A stretch of 38,268 nucleotides of DNA. Source: Chloroflexota bacterium (GTDB lineage Bacteria; Chloroflexota; Anaerolineae; Anaerolineales; Villigracilaceae). This document shows positions 7,827-15,796 of this stretch, piece by piece. Each line of letters begins with the position of its first letter. The stretch's first letter is position 1. Below the pieces are notes generated by a model, which saw only the letters and a program-made list of their open reading frames with translations, had not been told where the DNA came from and ran no database searches. The position numbers and the translations under genes were made by a program. Location: NCBI GenBank assembly GCA_016235445.1, contig JACRLB010000049.1, positions 1-38,268 of the forward strand, read 5' to 3'.

Positions 7827-8331
7827 CCTGACCATTGCGCTGGCGGGCAACCCAAACGCGGGCAAAACCACGATCTTCAACGCGTTGACGGGTCTGCATC
7901 AACACACGGGCAACTGGCCCGGGAAAACGGTTGAGAAAAAAGAGGGTGAAATTAAATTCGAGAATTTGAATATCAACATTGTGGATTTGCCAGGCACCTA
8001 CAGCCTCACGGCGTATTCCCCCGAAGAGATCATCGCGCGTGATTACATCATCGAAGAACATCCCGATGTGGTCATCAATGTAGTGGATGCCACCAACCTC
8101 GAACGCAATTTGTATTTGACGGTTCAAATTTTAGAACTGGATGTTCCCGTGGTTTTGGCGTTGAACATGAATGACGCTTTGCAAAAAGACGGCGCAAAAA
8201 TAAACCTCGAAAATCTTTCGCGCCTGCTGGGCGATATTCCCGTCGTTTCCACCACCGCGAATCGCGGCGCGGGAATTTCTGATCTGATCGCAAAAGCTGT
8301 TCAAGCCGCGCGTAAAAAAGAGGCGGCATGA
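7819..8331 (+). CDS. feoB: FeoB GTPase domain as a separate protein
   Basis: A 170-residue stand-alone G domain. G1 is GNPNAGKTTIFNALTG, the FeoB signature HQHTGNWPGKTV follows, G3 is DLPGTYSL, G4 is NMND and G5 lies near VSTTANRGAGI. It ends at AARKKEAA just after G5, before the helical GDI domain and membrane part, which are encoded by the next gene overlapping at ATGA. Canonical FeoB is one chain of about 700-800 residues. The start at 7819 follows aaggtg; an in-frame GTG at 7813 is also possible. The split is real rather than a frameshift, because the next gene has its own ATG and gagg ribosome site. Confidence 0.93.
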   Translation: MTDLTIALAGNPNAGKTTIFNALTGLHQHTGNWPGKTVEKKEGEIKFENLNINIVDLPGTYSLTAYSPEEIIARDYIIEEHPDVVINVVDATNLERNLYLTVQILELDVPVVLALNMNDALQKDGAKINLENLSRLLGDIPVVSTTANRGAGISDLIAKAVQAARKKEAA

Positions 8332-10016
8332 GTACGCCCGCGCAATCTTTTTTCCGTCTTGATTATGGCGGCAAGCTCGAACGCGAGATCGCGCGAATGC
8401 TGGCCCTGTTTGAAGAAATTAAATTCGATACGGGTCGTTATCCCCAACGCTGGCTGGCGATCAAATTGCTGGAAGCTGATGCCGATATTCTTGAGCGGGT
8501 GCAGTCCATGCCCAATGGCGGGCAGGTGATTGCCGCGGCGCAGGAAAGCGCAGAGAAATTAAAGTCCATGCTGGGGGAGGATGTGGATTTGCTCACCGCC
8601 GACCGCCGCTATGGCTACATCAACGGCGTGGTGCGCCAATCGCTGTATCGTCCGCTGATGGATCGCATCACCTTCACCGACCGCATCGACGACATCGTCA
8701 CGCACAAATGGCTGGGCCTGCCGTTTTTCTTTGCGATCATGTACATCATGTTTCGACTTGTGATCGATGTGTCTGCGCCGTTTTTGGATTGGACGGATGC
8801 GGTGATCAACGGCCCGATTGCGAACTGGCTCTCGTTCCTTCTTAATCTGACAACTGCTCCAGCTTGGATACATTCCCTCGTCATTGACGGAATCGTCGCC
8901 GGGGTGGGAGGCGTTTTGGTCTTCGTCCCAGGTCTGTTGATCCTGTATTTTTTCCTTGCTTTGCTCGAAGATTCTGGGTACATGTCCCGCGCGGCGTTTG
9001 TGATGGATCGTTTCATGCGCGTGGTGGGTTTGCATGGCAAGTCATTCATCCCGATGATCCTCGGCTTTGGGTGTGCCGTCCCCGCCATTTACGCCACGCG
9101 GACAATTGCCAGCCGCCGTGACCGCGTGCTGACCGCTCTGCTCGTGCCGTTGATGTCCTGCTCGGCGCGTTTGCCGGTGTATGTGGTTTTTGGGCTGGCG
9201 TTCTTTGGCGCAAAAGCTGGCACGGTGATCTGGGCGATGTATGCGTTGGGAATACTCGTTGCCATGCTGGCGGGCTTGGTCTTCACCCGCACCATTCTCA
9301 AGCCTGATGTTTCGTCCGCTTTTGTTTTGGAACTGCCGCCATACCGTCAGCCTGCGTTGAAGAGTGTTTTGATTCACATGTGGGAGAACACGCGCGAATT
9401 TGTCCGCAAGGCGGGGACGACGATTCTTTTGGTCTCGGTTGTGATGTGGCTGTTGTTGAATTTGCCGTGGGGTGTGGCCGAACAGCGGAATTCGTATTTT
9501 GGGAAGGTGAGCGGTTTTATCGCTCCTGTGTTTGCCCCGTTGGGATTTGGCAACTGGGAAACAAGCGGCGCGCTGGTTTCTGGGTTTATGGCAAAGGAGA
9601 TTGTCGTCAGCGCCATGAGCCAGGTCTATCTGAGTAACGTGCTTGATAATGAAATTGTTGAACCAGCCATGTTTGGCGAAGACCTGCTCGGCATCGCGAG
9701 CGGCTTTGCGAATGCAACGATCAGATCGGGGAAAATTTTACTCAGCATTATTCCCGGTGTGAATTTGGCGGATGAAGAGTCTGCCACGCAGGATACGGCT
9801 CTCAGCCTCGCCCTGCGTGAGAAATTCAGTCCGTTGAGCGCGGCGGCCTTGCTGGTCTTTGTGCTGTTGTATGTCCCCTGTGTTGCCACGTTGGGCGCGA
9901 TCAAGCATGAGTTTGGAACATCATGGGCTGTCACTTCGGCGGTGTATCAAACGGTTGTGGCGTGGATTGCCGCCTTCATCGTCTTTCAAGGCGGCAGGCT
10001 CCTTGGGCTTGGATAG
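8328..10016 (+). CDS. feoB: FeoB membrane permease part with GDI-like cytosolic domain
   Basis: A 562-residue protein that starts with about 120 residues of helical cytosolic domain (LEREIARMLALFEEIKFDTG, YPQRWLAIKLLEAD) followed by the FeoB permease. Gate motifs are present: LEDSGYMSRAAFVMDRFMR, HGKSFIPMILGFGCAVPAI, TRTIASRRDRVLTALLVPL and MSCSARLPVYVVF, with the conserved Cys kept. A second gate half contains the FMAKEIVVSAMSQVY motif. With the preceding GTPase it reconstitutes one FeoB for Fe2+ import across the cytoplasmic membrane. It overlaps the GTPase gene by 4 nt and is followed 9 nt later by the FeoC-like gene. Confidence 0.95.
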   Translation: MSTPAQSFFRLDYGGKLEREIARMLALFEEIKFDTGRYPQRWLAIKLLEADADILERVQSMPNGGQVIAAAQESAEKLKSMLGEDVDLLTADRRYGYINGVVRQSLYRPLMDRITFTDRIDDIVTHKWLGLPFFFAIMYIMFRLVIDVSAPFLDWTDAVINGPIANWLSFLLNLTTAPAWIHSLVIDGIVAGVGGVLVFVPGLLILYFFLALLEDSGYMSRAAFVMDRFMRVVGLHGKSFIPMILGFGCAVPAIYATRTIASRRDRVLTALLVPLMSCSARLPVYVVFGLAFFGAKAGTVIWAMYALGILVAMLAGLVFTRTILKPDVSSAFVLELPPYRQPALKSVLIHMWENTREFVRKAGTTILLVSVVMWLLLNLPWGVAEQRNSYFGKVSGFIAPVFAPLGFGNWETSGALVSGFMAKEIVVSAMSQVYLSNVLDNEIVEPAMFGEDLLGIASGFANATIRSGKILLSIIPGVNLADEESATQDTALSLALREKFSPLSAAALLVFVLLYVPCVATLGAIKHEFGTSWAVTSAVYQTVVAWIAAFIVFQGGRLLGLG

Positions 10017-10025
10017 AAATTCGCC

Positions 10026-10274
10026 ATGCTGAGGCAATTGCTTTCACTGCTTGAAGAAAAAAGAAATGGCATGAGTCTGTTCGAGATCAGCCGTGTGATG
10101 AAGGCTCAGCCCTCGGCTGTATTGTCCATGCTTGAATTGCTGGTGCGGAAGGGAAAACTGCTCGAGATCGGGCCAGACGGGAAATGCTGTTCCACCTGCG
10201 GGATGGAGTCGGAATGTAATTTGCTGGCTGTCCGCGGGAGGCGCTATGTGCTTGCGGCGCTTTTCTCCCCGTAG
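10026..10274 (+). CDS. feoC: FeoC-like winged-helix protein with Cys cluster
   Basis: An 82-residue protein with an N-terminal winged helix (LRQLLSLLEEKRNGMSLFEISRVM, SAVLSMLELLVRKGKLLEI) and a four-Cys motif CCSTCGMESEC. This is the FeoC layout; some FeoC proteins bind an oxygen-sensitive Fe-S cluster and influence FeoB stability or expression. It is last in the feo operon. A few C-terminal residues follow a VRGRRYVL segment. The assignment rests on fold pattern, Cys spacing and position. Confidence 0.78.
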   Translation: MLRQLLSLLEEKRNGMSLFEISRVMKAQPSAVLSMLELLVRKGKLLEIGPDGKCCSTCGMESECNLLAVRGRRYVLAALFSP

Positions 10275-10304
10275 ATTGCGTGGTTTCCATATCCATAAAA
10301 CTGC

Positions 10305-10333
10305 TTGTCATTATTTCATTTATTGTCTATACT
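10305..10333 (+). promoter_or_regulatory. Sigma70-type promoter of the CBS-domain gene
   Basis: TTGTCA (10305-10310) and TATACT (10328-10333) are separated by exactly 17 bp, placing the start near 10340, about 23 nt upstream of the ATG at 10363. This separates the CBS gene from the feo operon. Confidence 0.7.
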
Positions 10334-10362
10334 TTGCCTAAATCCAGTTGAGGAGACAAACC

Positions 10363-10800
10363 ATGCCCACAGTGCGCGATATGATCCGTAGGAAGGGAAG
10401 CGAGATTTTCTCCATCCTTCCCGATGCAACGATTTATGAAGCGCTGACCATCATGGCGAAACATAACACCGGCGCTTTGATGGTAGTCAGCAGTAATAAA
10501 GTGGAGGGAATCCTTTCCGAGCGCGATTGCGTCCGCAAGGTGGATTTGGCTGGCAAAACTTCAAAGAACACGAAAGTCAACGAAGTGATGACTTCCAAGG
10601 TGATCTATGTAGAGGCGGGCCAGGAGCTTGAAGAGTGCATGGCCTTGATGATCGACAAGAACATCCGTCACCTGCCGGTGTTTGATGGCAAGGAATTACT
10701 GGGCTTGATCTCCGTCCGCGACGTGTTGAAGGAAGTTGTGGATGTGCAGAAATTCATGATCTCGCAACTGGAGCATTACATCACCGGCGGGGGAAGGTAG
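10363..10800 (+). CDS. Tandem CBS-domain protein
   Basis: A 145-residue protein made of two CBS domains: VRDMIRRKGSEIFSILPDATIYEAL with GALMVVSSNKVEGILSERDCVRKV, then VMTSKVIYVEAGQELEECMALM with IRHLPVFDGKELLGLISVRDVLKEVV. CBS pairs bind adenosine nucleotides and act as sensors; stand-alone versions such as this have no set partner. The start at 10363 is chosen for its ggag ribosome site 7 nt upstream; five residues from an in-frame ATG at 10348 would be out of family. It has its own promoter. The ligand and target are unknown. Confidence 0.9.
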   Translation: MPTVRDMIRRKGSEIFSILPDATIYEALTIMAKHNTGALMVVSSNKVEGILSERDCVRKVDLAGKTSKNTKVNEVMTSKVIYVEAGQELEECMALMIDKNIRHLPVFDGKELLGLISVRDVLKEVVDVQKFMISQLEHYITGGGR

Positions 10801-10846
10801 AAGTTGGGTTAAACATAATTAACCTTTAACCCCAAACCTAATTTTC

Positions 10847-10916
10847 GGACGCAGATGAACGCTGATTTTTGCTGATAAAAAGCAAGAATCAGCGTTTTCT
10901 GCGTTATTCAGCGTCC
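10847..10916. repeat. Palindromic repeat of the acgcagat family
   Basis: ggacgcagatgaacgctgat (10847-10866) faces an imperfect complement ending cagcgtcc at 10916. It is the same repeat family as the inner arms of 7357-7516. The preceding 10807-10836 contains short gttaaa/ttaacc inverted words. Confidence 0.7.
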
Positions 10917-10933
10917 TACTTTGGTCTTAAAAA

Positions 10934-10968
10934 AACTCACCCACGAAAGATTAATTTCGGGGTGAGTT
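10934..10968 (-). terminator. Intrinsic terminator of the minus-strand propeller operon
   Basis: Read on the minus strand, aactcaccccgaaa pairs with tttcgtgggtgagtt (one bulge), followed by a T-run (complement of 10927-10936). It lies 30 bp downstream of the stop codon at 10999. Confidence 0.8.
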
Positions 10969-10998
10969 ATGATTTGTTTACGAATTACACACCACGCC

Positions 10999-12558
10999 CT
11001 AGGAAAGAATCACCTGCCCGCAGTACTCGCATTTGTCCATGCCGAGTTCGAGGGTGCCGCCGCAGTTAGGGCATTTGAAGGTCTCCACTTTGACGGAGTG
11101 TCCTGCGGTTTTGTATGCGGCTTCATTATCCGCCAGGTCTGCGCGCAGGCGTTTGAGGCGGGCAAGGTAGGCATCGCCGTTCATTTCGCCTGATTTGCGC
11201 AGGCGTTCCACATCCGCAATGGATTCTTTCAACATGCGGCGTTGCGCCTCGAGTGATTCCTTGCTTTTATCCTGAAATGAAACTTTCATTTCAGGTTTGG
11301 GCGGGATGGATGCCAGGATTGCCGCGATGATGAGAAATACTGCGGAAACGACCAGGCCAACGACCAAAGGCGTGAATTGGAAACCAGGGATGGAACTGAA
11401 ATTGACTTTATTGACCTGCACTTCGTTATAGTCTGCAATGACCAGGTAACGGTCACCGCCAAGTTTGCCAATGTCCACGCGGGTGATGCCAGTGGAATGT
11501 TTGGGCAGGTTGTTGCGCGTGCCGTTTTCGGTGAAGACTGCCACATTGCCAGCGTCGTCGCCGATGACAGCTTCCTGCTTGCCGTCTTCGTCGATATCCA
11601 GGCCTGAGATTTCGGTGACTTTATCTGAAAGAGAACCCGTCCACATTTGCTTTGCGGTTGCGCTGTCAAATGAGAAAGCCCAAATGCCGCCGTCTTTTCC
11701 ACCGACCACGATCTCGCGCGAGGATGGGTCGCCGTTCAATTCCACTTCGCGGATTTCGCTGACAGCCTGCCCAAGGGACTTGTCAAAAAGAATACTGCCA
11801 TCAACCGCATTGTAAATTTTGAAAGCGCCATACTCGCCGCCTGTGATGATCTCGCTGTTGCCATCCCCGTTCAGGTCGAAGGCGCGCATCCGGCGGAGCT
11901 GTTCCTGGCTAGTCTGCCAGACTGCATTCCCCTGGCTGTTGAATACGGCAATGTTGCCGTCATTTGTGGCGATGGCGACGTGAACCTGCCCGCTGATGCG
12001 CGCATCGTCCATGCCGCGAATTTCTGCGGAGCCGAGATCGCCGCTCCACAGCGAAGTTCCATCCAAACCAACAGACAGGACTCCGCCCCCGTTGTCGCCG
12101 AGCACAATTTGAGGTCCAGAAGAGAAGCGGATGACCGCCGCGCGCGAAGGGAAGCCAACGTTGAGCGACTTTGCCAGCTTCGTCACCTGTCCCTTGGAAA
12201 TAACATCCACAGACATGCCCGTGCCGACGTAATAAACAACCACATCTTCGACGCTGTCTCCGTTCACGTCGCCGAGAGTGGTTTTGGGAGATGAATAGGG
12301 GAGACTCCAAAGGATGGCGCCATTGCCATCGTAGACAGAGACATCACTTGTATTTTGAATGAAAAGTTCATCCTGCCCGTCGCCAGTCAGGTCAATTACC
12401 TTCATGCTTTCGGCGGTGGAGTAGGACTGGCTCCAAATGATATTGCTCCCGAATTTTTCGGCGGTCACTGCGCCGCTGAAAGCGAACACGCCCGCCACGA
12501 TCATCACAAGGCAGGAAAGTACAATTGCAACAATAAAGGGAATAATTTTGCGACTCAT
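10999..12558 (-). CDS. Membrane-anchored beta-propeller protein with C-terminal zinc ribbon
   Basis: A 519-residue protein. An N-terminal signal anchor (IIPFIVAIVLSCLVMIVAG) is followed by about 350 residues of FG-GAP/PQQ-like propeller repeats with Asp-rich loops (DLTGDGQDELF, DVNGDSVEDVVV, DLNGDGNSEII, DIDEDGKQEAVIG). A second membrane segment (FTPLVVGLVVSAVFLIIAAI) leads to a coiled coil of about 60 residues and a zinc ribbon with CPNCGG and CEYCGQ. The propeller is therefore predicted outside and the ribbon inside the cytoplasm. The start follows directly on the stop of the upstream gene with zero spacing, so both are co-translated. The function is unknown; a sensor or scaffold role is only a guess. 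Confidence 0.82.
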   Translation of the reverse strand: MSRKIIPFIVAIVLSCLVMIVAGVFAFSGAVTAEKFGSNIIWSQSYSTAESMKVIDLTGDGQDELFIQNTSDVSVYDGNGAILWSLPYSSPKTTLGDVNGDSVEDVVVYYVGTGMSVDVISKGQVTKLAKSLNVGFPSRAAVIRFSSGPQIVLGDNGGGVLSVGLDGTSLWSGDLGSAEIRGMDDARISGQVHVAIATNDGNIAVFNSQGNAVWQTSQEQLRRMRAFDLNGDGNSEIITGGEYGAFKIYNAVDGSILFDKSLGQAVSEIREVELNGDPSSREIVVGGKDGGIWAFSFDSATAKQMWTGSLSDKVTEISGLDIDEDGKQEAVIGDDAGNVAVFTENGTRNNLPKHSTGITRVDIGKLGGDRYLVIADYNEVQVNKVNFSSIPGFQFTPLVVGLVVSAVFLIIAAILASIPPKPEMKVSFQDKSKESLEAQRRMLKESIADVERLRKSGEMNGDAYLARLKRLRADLADNEAAYKTAGHSVKVETFKCPNCGGTLELGMDKCEYCGQVILS

Positions 12559-13491
12559 TTATGCAACCTTTCGTTGAAGGAGGGAATATGCTGATTTTAG
12601 AAAACCGAGGATGTGTTCCTGGCCCACATCTTCGAATGGGGATTTGGCAAGGATATTGATGATGCCGCCATCCGTGCTTAGTTCGGCAACTGTGTACTTG
12701 CCGATGTTTTGCCCGCGTTTGAAATTGGGGGTTGGTTTAATTTCGTAGGCCGCGGGGTTGACCACAATGCGGACTTTCAATTCCTGCTCCGAGCCTTTGA
12801 ATTTTTCAGGCTTGAGTTTGGATTTTCCGCTGATGCGACTGCGCTTCCAATATGATTTTCGTTTCTTCGATTTTTGAACCGCGGAAACACGCAAGACGTT
12901 GCCGTCGTACAATTTGGCTTTCAATGAAAGCCAGGAATCGCTGAAATGCTGGGTGGTGCGGTCTCGCGTGTCTTTTGTCTCGCGCGCCACCTTGGTTTGA
13001 AGCATGGCCCCTGTCAGATCGAGATGGCCCAAAAATGTTGCGCCAGGTTTGAGGTCGTCGCGAAGCGTGCGCAGGATTTCCTTCGTCCCAAAGTAGCGCG
13101 GCGAAAAATCATGCGAGTCGCTTTTTCGCAAACTGCGCGCCATGATGAAAGATGCAAGCCAGAGCAGGGTTGCGCCCCCGGTAAATACAATGGAAAAATA
13201 TCCAAGCAAAAGCAACAGGCCGTCGATTGCGGCCAGCCCCACGCCTGCAAAGAAAATCAACATGGGAATCCAGCGCCATTTATCGCCAGCCGATTCTGTT
13301 TTTTGCACTTCCCTTACAAATTTATCCATGCCGCGCATGATCGAATCTGGTTTGTCTGCAATCGAAACATAAACGGGGGTGTAATCCTTTTTGCCTGCCG
13401 CGCCGGGCGCGGGTGTTTTCTTGCGCGCCGTGTTCAACAAATAAAAGAACAACAGCACAATAACCAGAATAATTCCGCAAATACCAACCAT
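12559..13491 (-). CDS. Uncharacterised membrane protein
   Basis: A 310-residue protein with an N-terminal membrane segment (GIILVIVLLFFYLLN), a basic linker, two central membrane segments (about residues 75-115) and a C-terminal soluble domain of about 190 residues. That domain is rich in Lys (KSKKRKSYWKRSR, KSKLKPEKFKG) and Thr and has predicted beta character. No family is recognised. The start is supported by a ggagg ribosome site 6 nt upstream. It lies upstream of and abuts the propeller/zinc-ribbon gene, suggesting the two work together at the membrane. It is divergent from the glycosyltransferase with only 30 bp between starts. Confidence 0.75.
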   Translation of the reverse strand: MVGICGIILVIVLLFFYLLNTARKKTPAPGAAGKKDYTPVYVSIADKPDSIMRGMDKFVREVQKTESAGDKWRWIPMLIFFAGVGLAAIDGLLLLLGYFSIVFTGGATLLWLASFIMARSLRKSDSHDFSPRYFGTKEILRTLRDDLKPGATFLGHLDLTGAMLQTKVARETKDTRDRTTQHFSDSWLSLKAKLYDGNVLRVSAVQKSKKRKSYWKRSRISGKSKLKPEKFKGSEQELKVRIVVNPAAYEIKPTPNFKRGQNIGKYTVAELSTDGGIINILAKSPFEDVGQEHILGFLKSAYSLLQRKVA

Positions 13492-13521
13492 TCGATCCTC
13501 CAGGTACTTTATAATTCAAGA
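13492..13521. promoter_or_regulatory. 30-bp divergent promoter region
   Basis: The spacer between the minus-strand membrane protein and the glycosyltransferase contains tttataattc (13508-13517). It gives TATAAT on the plus strand (13510-13515), six bases before the glycosyltransferase ATG, and TATAAA on the minus strand. No good -35 is visible for either. The plus-strand geometry implies a leaderless or nearly leaderless mRNA. Confidence 0.4.
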
Positions 13522-14712
13522 ATGCCTAAAATTCTTTATACCGCGTTTGATATTGTACCAAGCCCAAAGGGCGCATCCACACATATTTTGCATAATATTC
13601 GCGGGCTGGTCAAGAGTCAGTTTGACGTTCATCTTATCACGCCCAACGACGGGCTTCTACCCACCGAAGATACTATCGAAGGCGCGCGCGTCACCCGCAT
13701 TTCGCAGGACCTCACGCAAAATTTTCTGGCGCGCGCCGTGCATTTTGGCAGGGCGGTTTCTTCGCACCTTGCCATTCATCACGAATACGATGTTGTTCAT
13801 TTCCGAAACATTTGGGACGGTTTTCAGATCGCGCAGAACAAAAAGAAATATGGCTGTAAAACACTTTTTGAGGTGAATGGATTGCCCTCCATCGAACTCA
13901 AATATCATTACCCCGGCCTGGATTCGGGTTTGCTTTCAAAGATCAAAGAACAGGAAATTGCGACTCTGCACCTAAGCGACGCGATCATCTGCCCCTCACG
14001 TGTGACTCGCGACTATATCACCTCGCTGGGACTTAACCCTTCGTCTCCGCTCAGGACGCGCCGACGGCTGGTGACTGTCATCCCGAACGGGGTCAGCCCC
14101 TCGGATTTTTCCCTATCCCCCTTGCCTTCGCGCGAGGGGCGTGTGCCCGTCTTGCTTTACATCGGTACCCTCGCCGATTGGCAGGGGTTGGACATTGTCA
14201 TTAAATCCCTGCCGAAGATTCTCGAACAGCAACCTGTTCGACTCCAGATCGTCGGGCGCGGACGCTCTCGTCAGCGCAAGATGCTTGCCAGGCAGATTCG
14301 GAAATTGGGAATCGAAGAACATGTAATTGTCCAGCCTGCGGTGCCGCATCATGAAATCCCGGCTTTGATTGCAAGCGCTGATATTTGCGTGGCCCCCCTT
14401 GGGTTGAATGACCGCAACGTAACACAGGGAGCCTGCCCGATTAAACTGCTCGAATACATGGCCGCAGGACGCCCCATGCTGGCTTCGAATATGCCGATTG
14501 TGCGCGAGCTTGTCCGCGAAGATGTGGATGCTTTGCTATTTTCCCCGAATGACCCCGAAGACCTTGCCCGCCAAACGCTGGCTTTGTTGAATGATTTTGA
14601 GCTGTCGAAACGATTGGCTGAATCTGCCTCAGAGCATGTGTTGACGAACTTCACCTGGCACGAGTCGCAAAAGAAACTGGTGAAGGTGTATGGAAAACTG
14701 CTGGGTGATTAA
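13522..14712 (+). CDS. Glycosyltransferase family 4-like (GT-B) protein
   Basis: A 396-residue GT-B glycosyltransferase. The N-terminal domain begins MPKILYTAFDIVPSPKGAST with HILHNIRGL and contains VVHFRNIWDGF. The C-terminal donor-binding domain has VIPNGVSPSDF, LYIGTLADWQGLD, LQIVGRGRSR, IASADICVAPL and the acidic KLLEYMAAGRPMLAS motif ending in a REL helix. It should transfer a nucleotide-activated sugar to a glycan or lipid acceptor. The start at 13522 is preferred over far upstream in-frame starts, because those overlap the divergent gene and lack homology. Residues about 196-205 (LSPLPSREGR) look like an insertion encoded by a GC-rich palindrome. It converges with the acyltransferase gene, the two stops sharing TTAA. 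Confidence 0.88.
   Translation: MPKILYTAFDIVPSPKGASTHILHNIRGLVKSQFDVHLITPNDGLLPTEDTIEGARVTRISQDLTQNFLARAVHFGRAVSSHLAIHHEYDVVHFRNIWDGFQIAQNKKKYGCKTLFEVNGLPSIELKYHYPGLDSGLLSKIKEQEIATLHLSDAIICPSRVTRDYITSLGLNPSSPLRTRRRLVTVIPNGVSPSDFSLSPLPSREGRVPVLLYIGTLADWQGLDIVIKSLPKILEQQPVRLQIVGRGRSRQRKMLARQIRKLGIEEHVIVQPAVPHHEIPALIASADICVAPLGLNDRNVTQGACPIKLLEYMAAGRPMLASNMPIVRELVREDVDALLFSPNDPEDLARQTLALLNDFELSKRLAESASEHVLTNFTWHESQKKLVKVYGKLLGD
14111..14140. repeat. Palindrome-like insertion inside the glycosyltransferase
   Basis: ccccttgccttcg / cgcgaggggc (about 14117-14140) forms a GC-rich imperfect inverted repeat encoding SPLPSREGR in the linker just before the donor-binding domain. Its composition and position resemble the in-frame repeat in tal-pgi at 4121-4152. 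Confidence 0.45.
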
Positions 14713-15731
14713 TTGGGCCTGGAATTGCCGTAAATTTTCCACAGAAATTCGGTTCTGTTTATGATTTCAATTGCCAAAATGGAACCGATCATGGCGGCTG
14801 TGAACGTGGCCAGCCCAACGTAAAAATACCTTTTTGTATACTCCGATAAAAATACGAAAAGATTATCCTGAAAAAAGGAATGGAAAACCAGAATGATCAG
14901 GCTGTTTCTTCCAAAATAGCCGAGGATGTTTTTTGCCGCTGTAAAGCGGGCGAGGAATTTTGAAGCCGCAATGACCATAAAACTCCCCGTACCTGCCAGC
15001 GTAGTGGCCGTGATCAGGTTGTCGTATTTTCTGAGATTGAGGTCTGTAGTAAAGTCTGTTGCGGCGTGCAGGGTAAGGAAAATTGCGGCTGAAATTGCAA
15101 ATGGAACGGGTTGGAATTTCTGCTCTTGTATCCAATCCTTCGCCAGTGACCCAGAAATGAAATAGAAACTTGAAACCAACAGGATGTCCGCGCTGAAAGG
15201 CAGGCCGTTGAGTTTTACTCCTGAAAATGAAATTCCCCAAAAAGAGCGGATGCTGAGCCAGCCGATTACCAACAGGGCCGACAATGCAAGGGTTTGGAGG
15301 CGCTTGTTCAAGCTGTATGTTTTAAAGATGTCGAGAAGGACCCAGCAAAAGATCGAAACAAGGAAGAGATGCGGCAGAAACCAAAATCCAACCCACCTCA
15401 AATGCGGCCCTGACCCATAAGCAACCCAAAGCAATCCGTTTGTAAATGAGTTGATCTTGAAATTAAAGAACAAGGCAATAATTTCAACGACCCCCGCGGT
15501 GAAAAAATAGGGGACAAGCAGAACTTGAATTTTTTCTTTTAGCGTTTTCCCCAGGCTTTTTTCGTAATTAAAGAAAATTCCTGATAGAACAAAAAATAAT
15601 GGAATATGGAACGAGTAAACGATCCTGTATAGTTCCCCTTTACTGCTGAGAATAATCCAATTATGACCCGCCACCACAAGCAGGATGCCAATGCCGCGAG
15701 CGATATCGATATGCGGAAGGCGGGCTTGCAT
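14709..15731 (-). CDS. Acyltransferase 3 family membrane protein
   Basis: A 340-residue multi-pass protein that begins with the family signature IDIARGIGILLVVAGHNW, including the catalytic-type His, followed by YSFHIPLFFVLSGIFF. About ten hydrophobic segments follow. Family members O-acetylate or acylate exopolysaccharides, peptidoglycan or lipids in the membrane. The start at 15731 has an aggaaaa ribosome site; a longer in-frame start adds 36 soluble residues atypical of the family. Its convergent neighbour is a glycosyltransferase, so both may serve surface-glycan assembly, but this is inferred from proximity alone. Confidence 0.88.
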   Translation of the reverse strand: MQARLPHIDIARGIGILLVVAGHNWIILSSKGELYRIVYSFHIPLFFVLSGIFFNYEKSLGKTLKEKIQVLLVPYFFTAGVVEIIALFFNFKINSFTNGLLWVAYGSGPHLRWVGFWFLPHLFLVSIFCWVLLDIFKTYSLNKRLQTLALSALLVIGWLSIRSFWGISFSGVKLNGLPFSADILLVSSFYFISGSLAKDWIQEQKFQPVPFAISAAIFLTLHAATDFTTDLNLRKYDNLITATTLAGTGSFMVIAASKFLARFTAAKNILGYFGRNSLIILVFHSFFQDNLFVFLSEYTKRYFYVGLATFTAAMIGSILAIEIINRTEFLWKIYGNSRPN

Positions 15732-15796
15732 TATGATTTTCCTGAAATGGTGATGGTTTTTGAGCAGGCGGGGGAGATGGGCATTTCCCAAGTTTA

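Noticed and set aside
8328-8331. Frameshift between FeoB GTPase and permease
   Set aside because: The ATGA overlap, a proper ribosome site and a similar split in the second locus show a true gene split.
12946-13521. Upstream extension of the glycosyltransferase frame by 192 residues
   Set aside because: It lies antisense to the membrane-protein gene, is Cys/His/Arg-rich and lacks family similarity; the GT-B fold begins exactly at the ATG at 13522.
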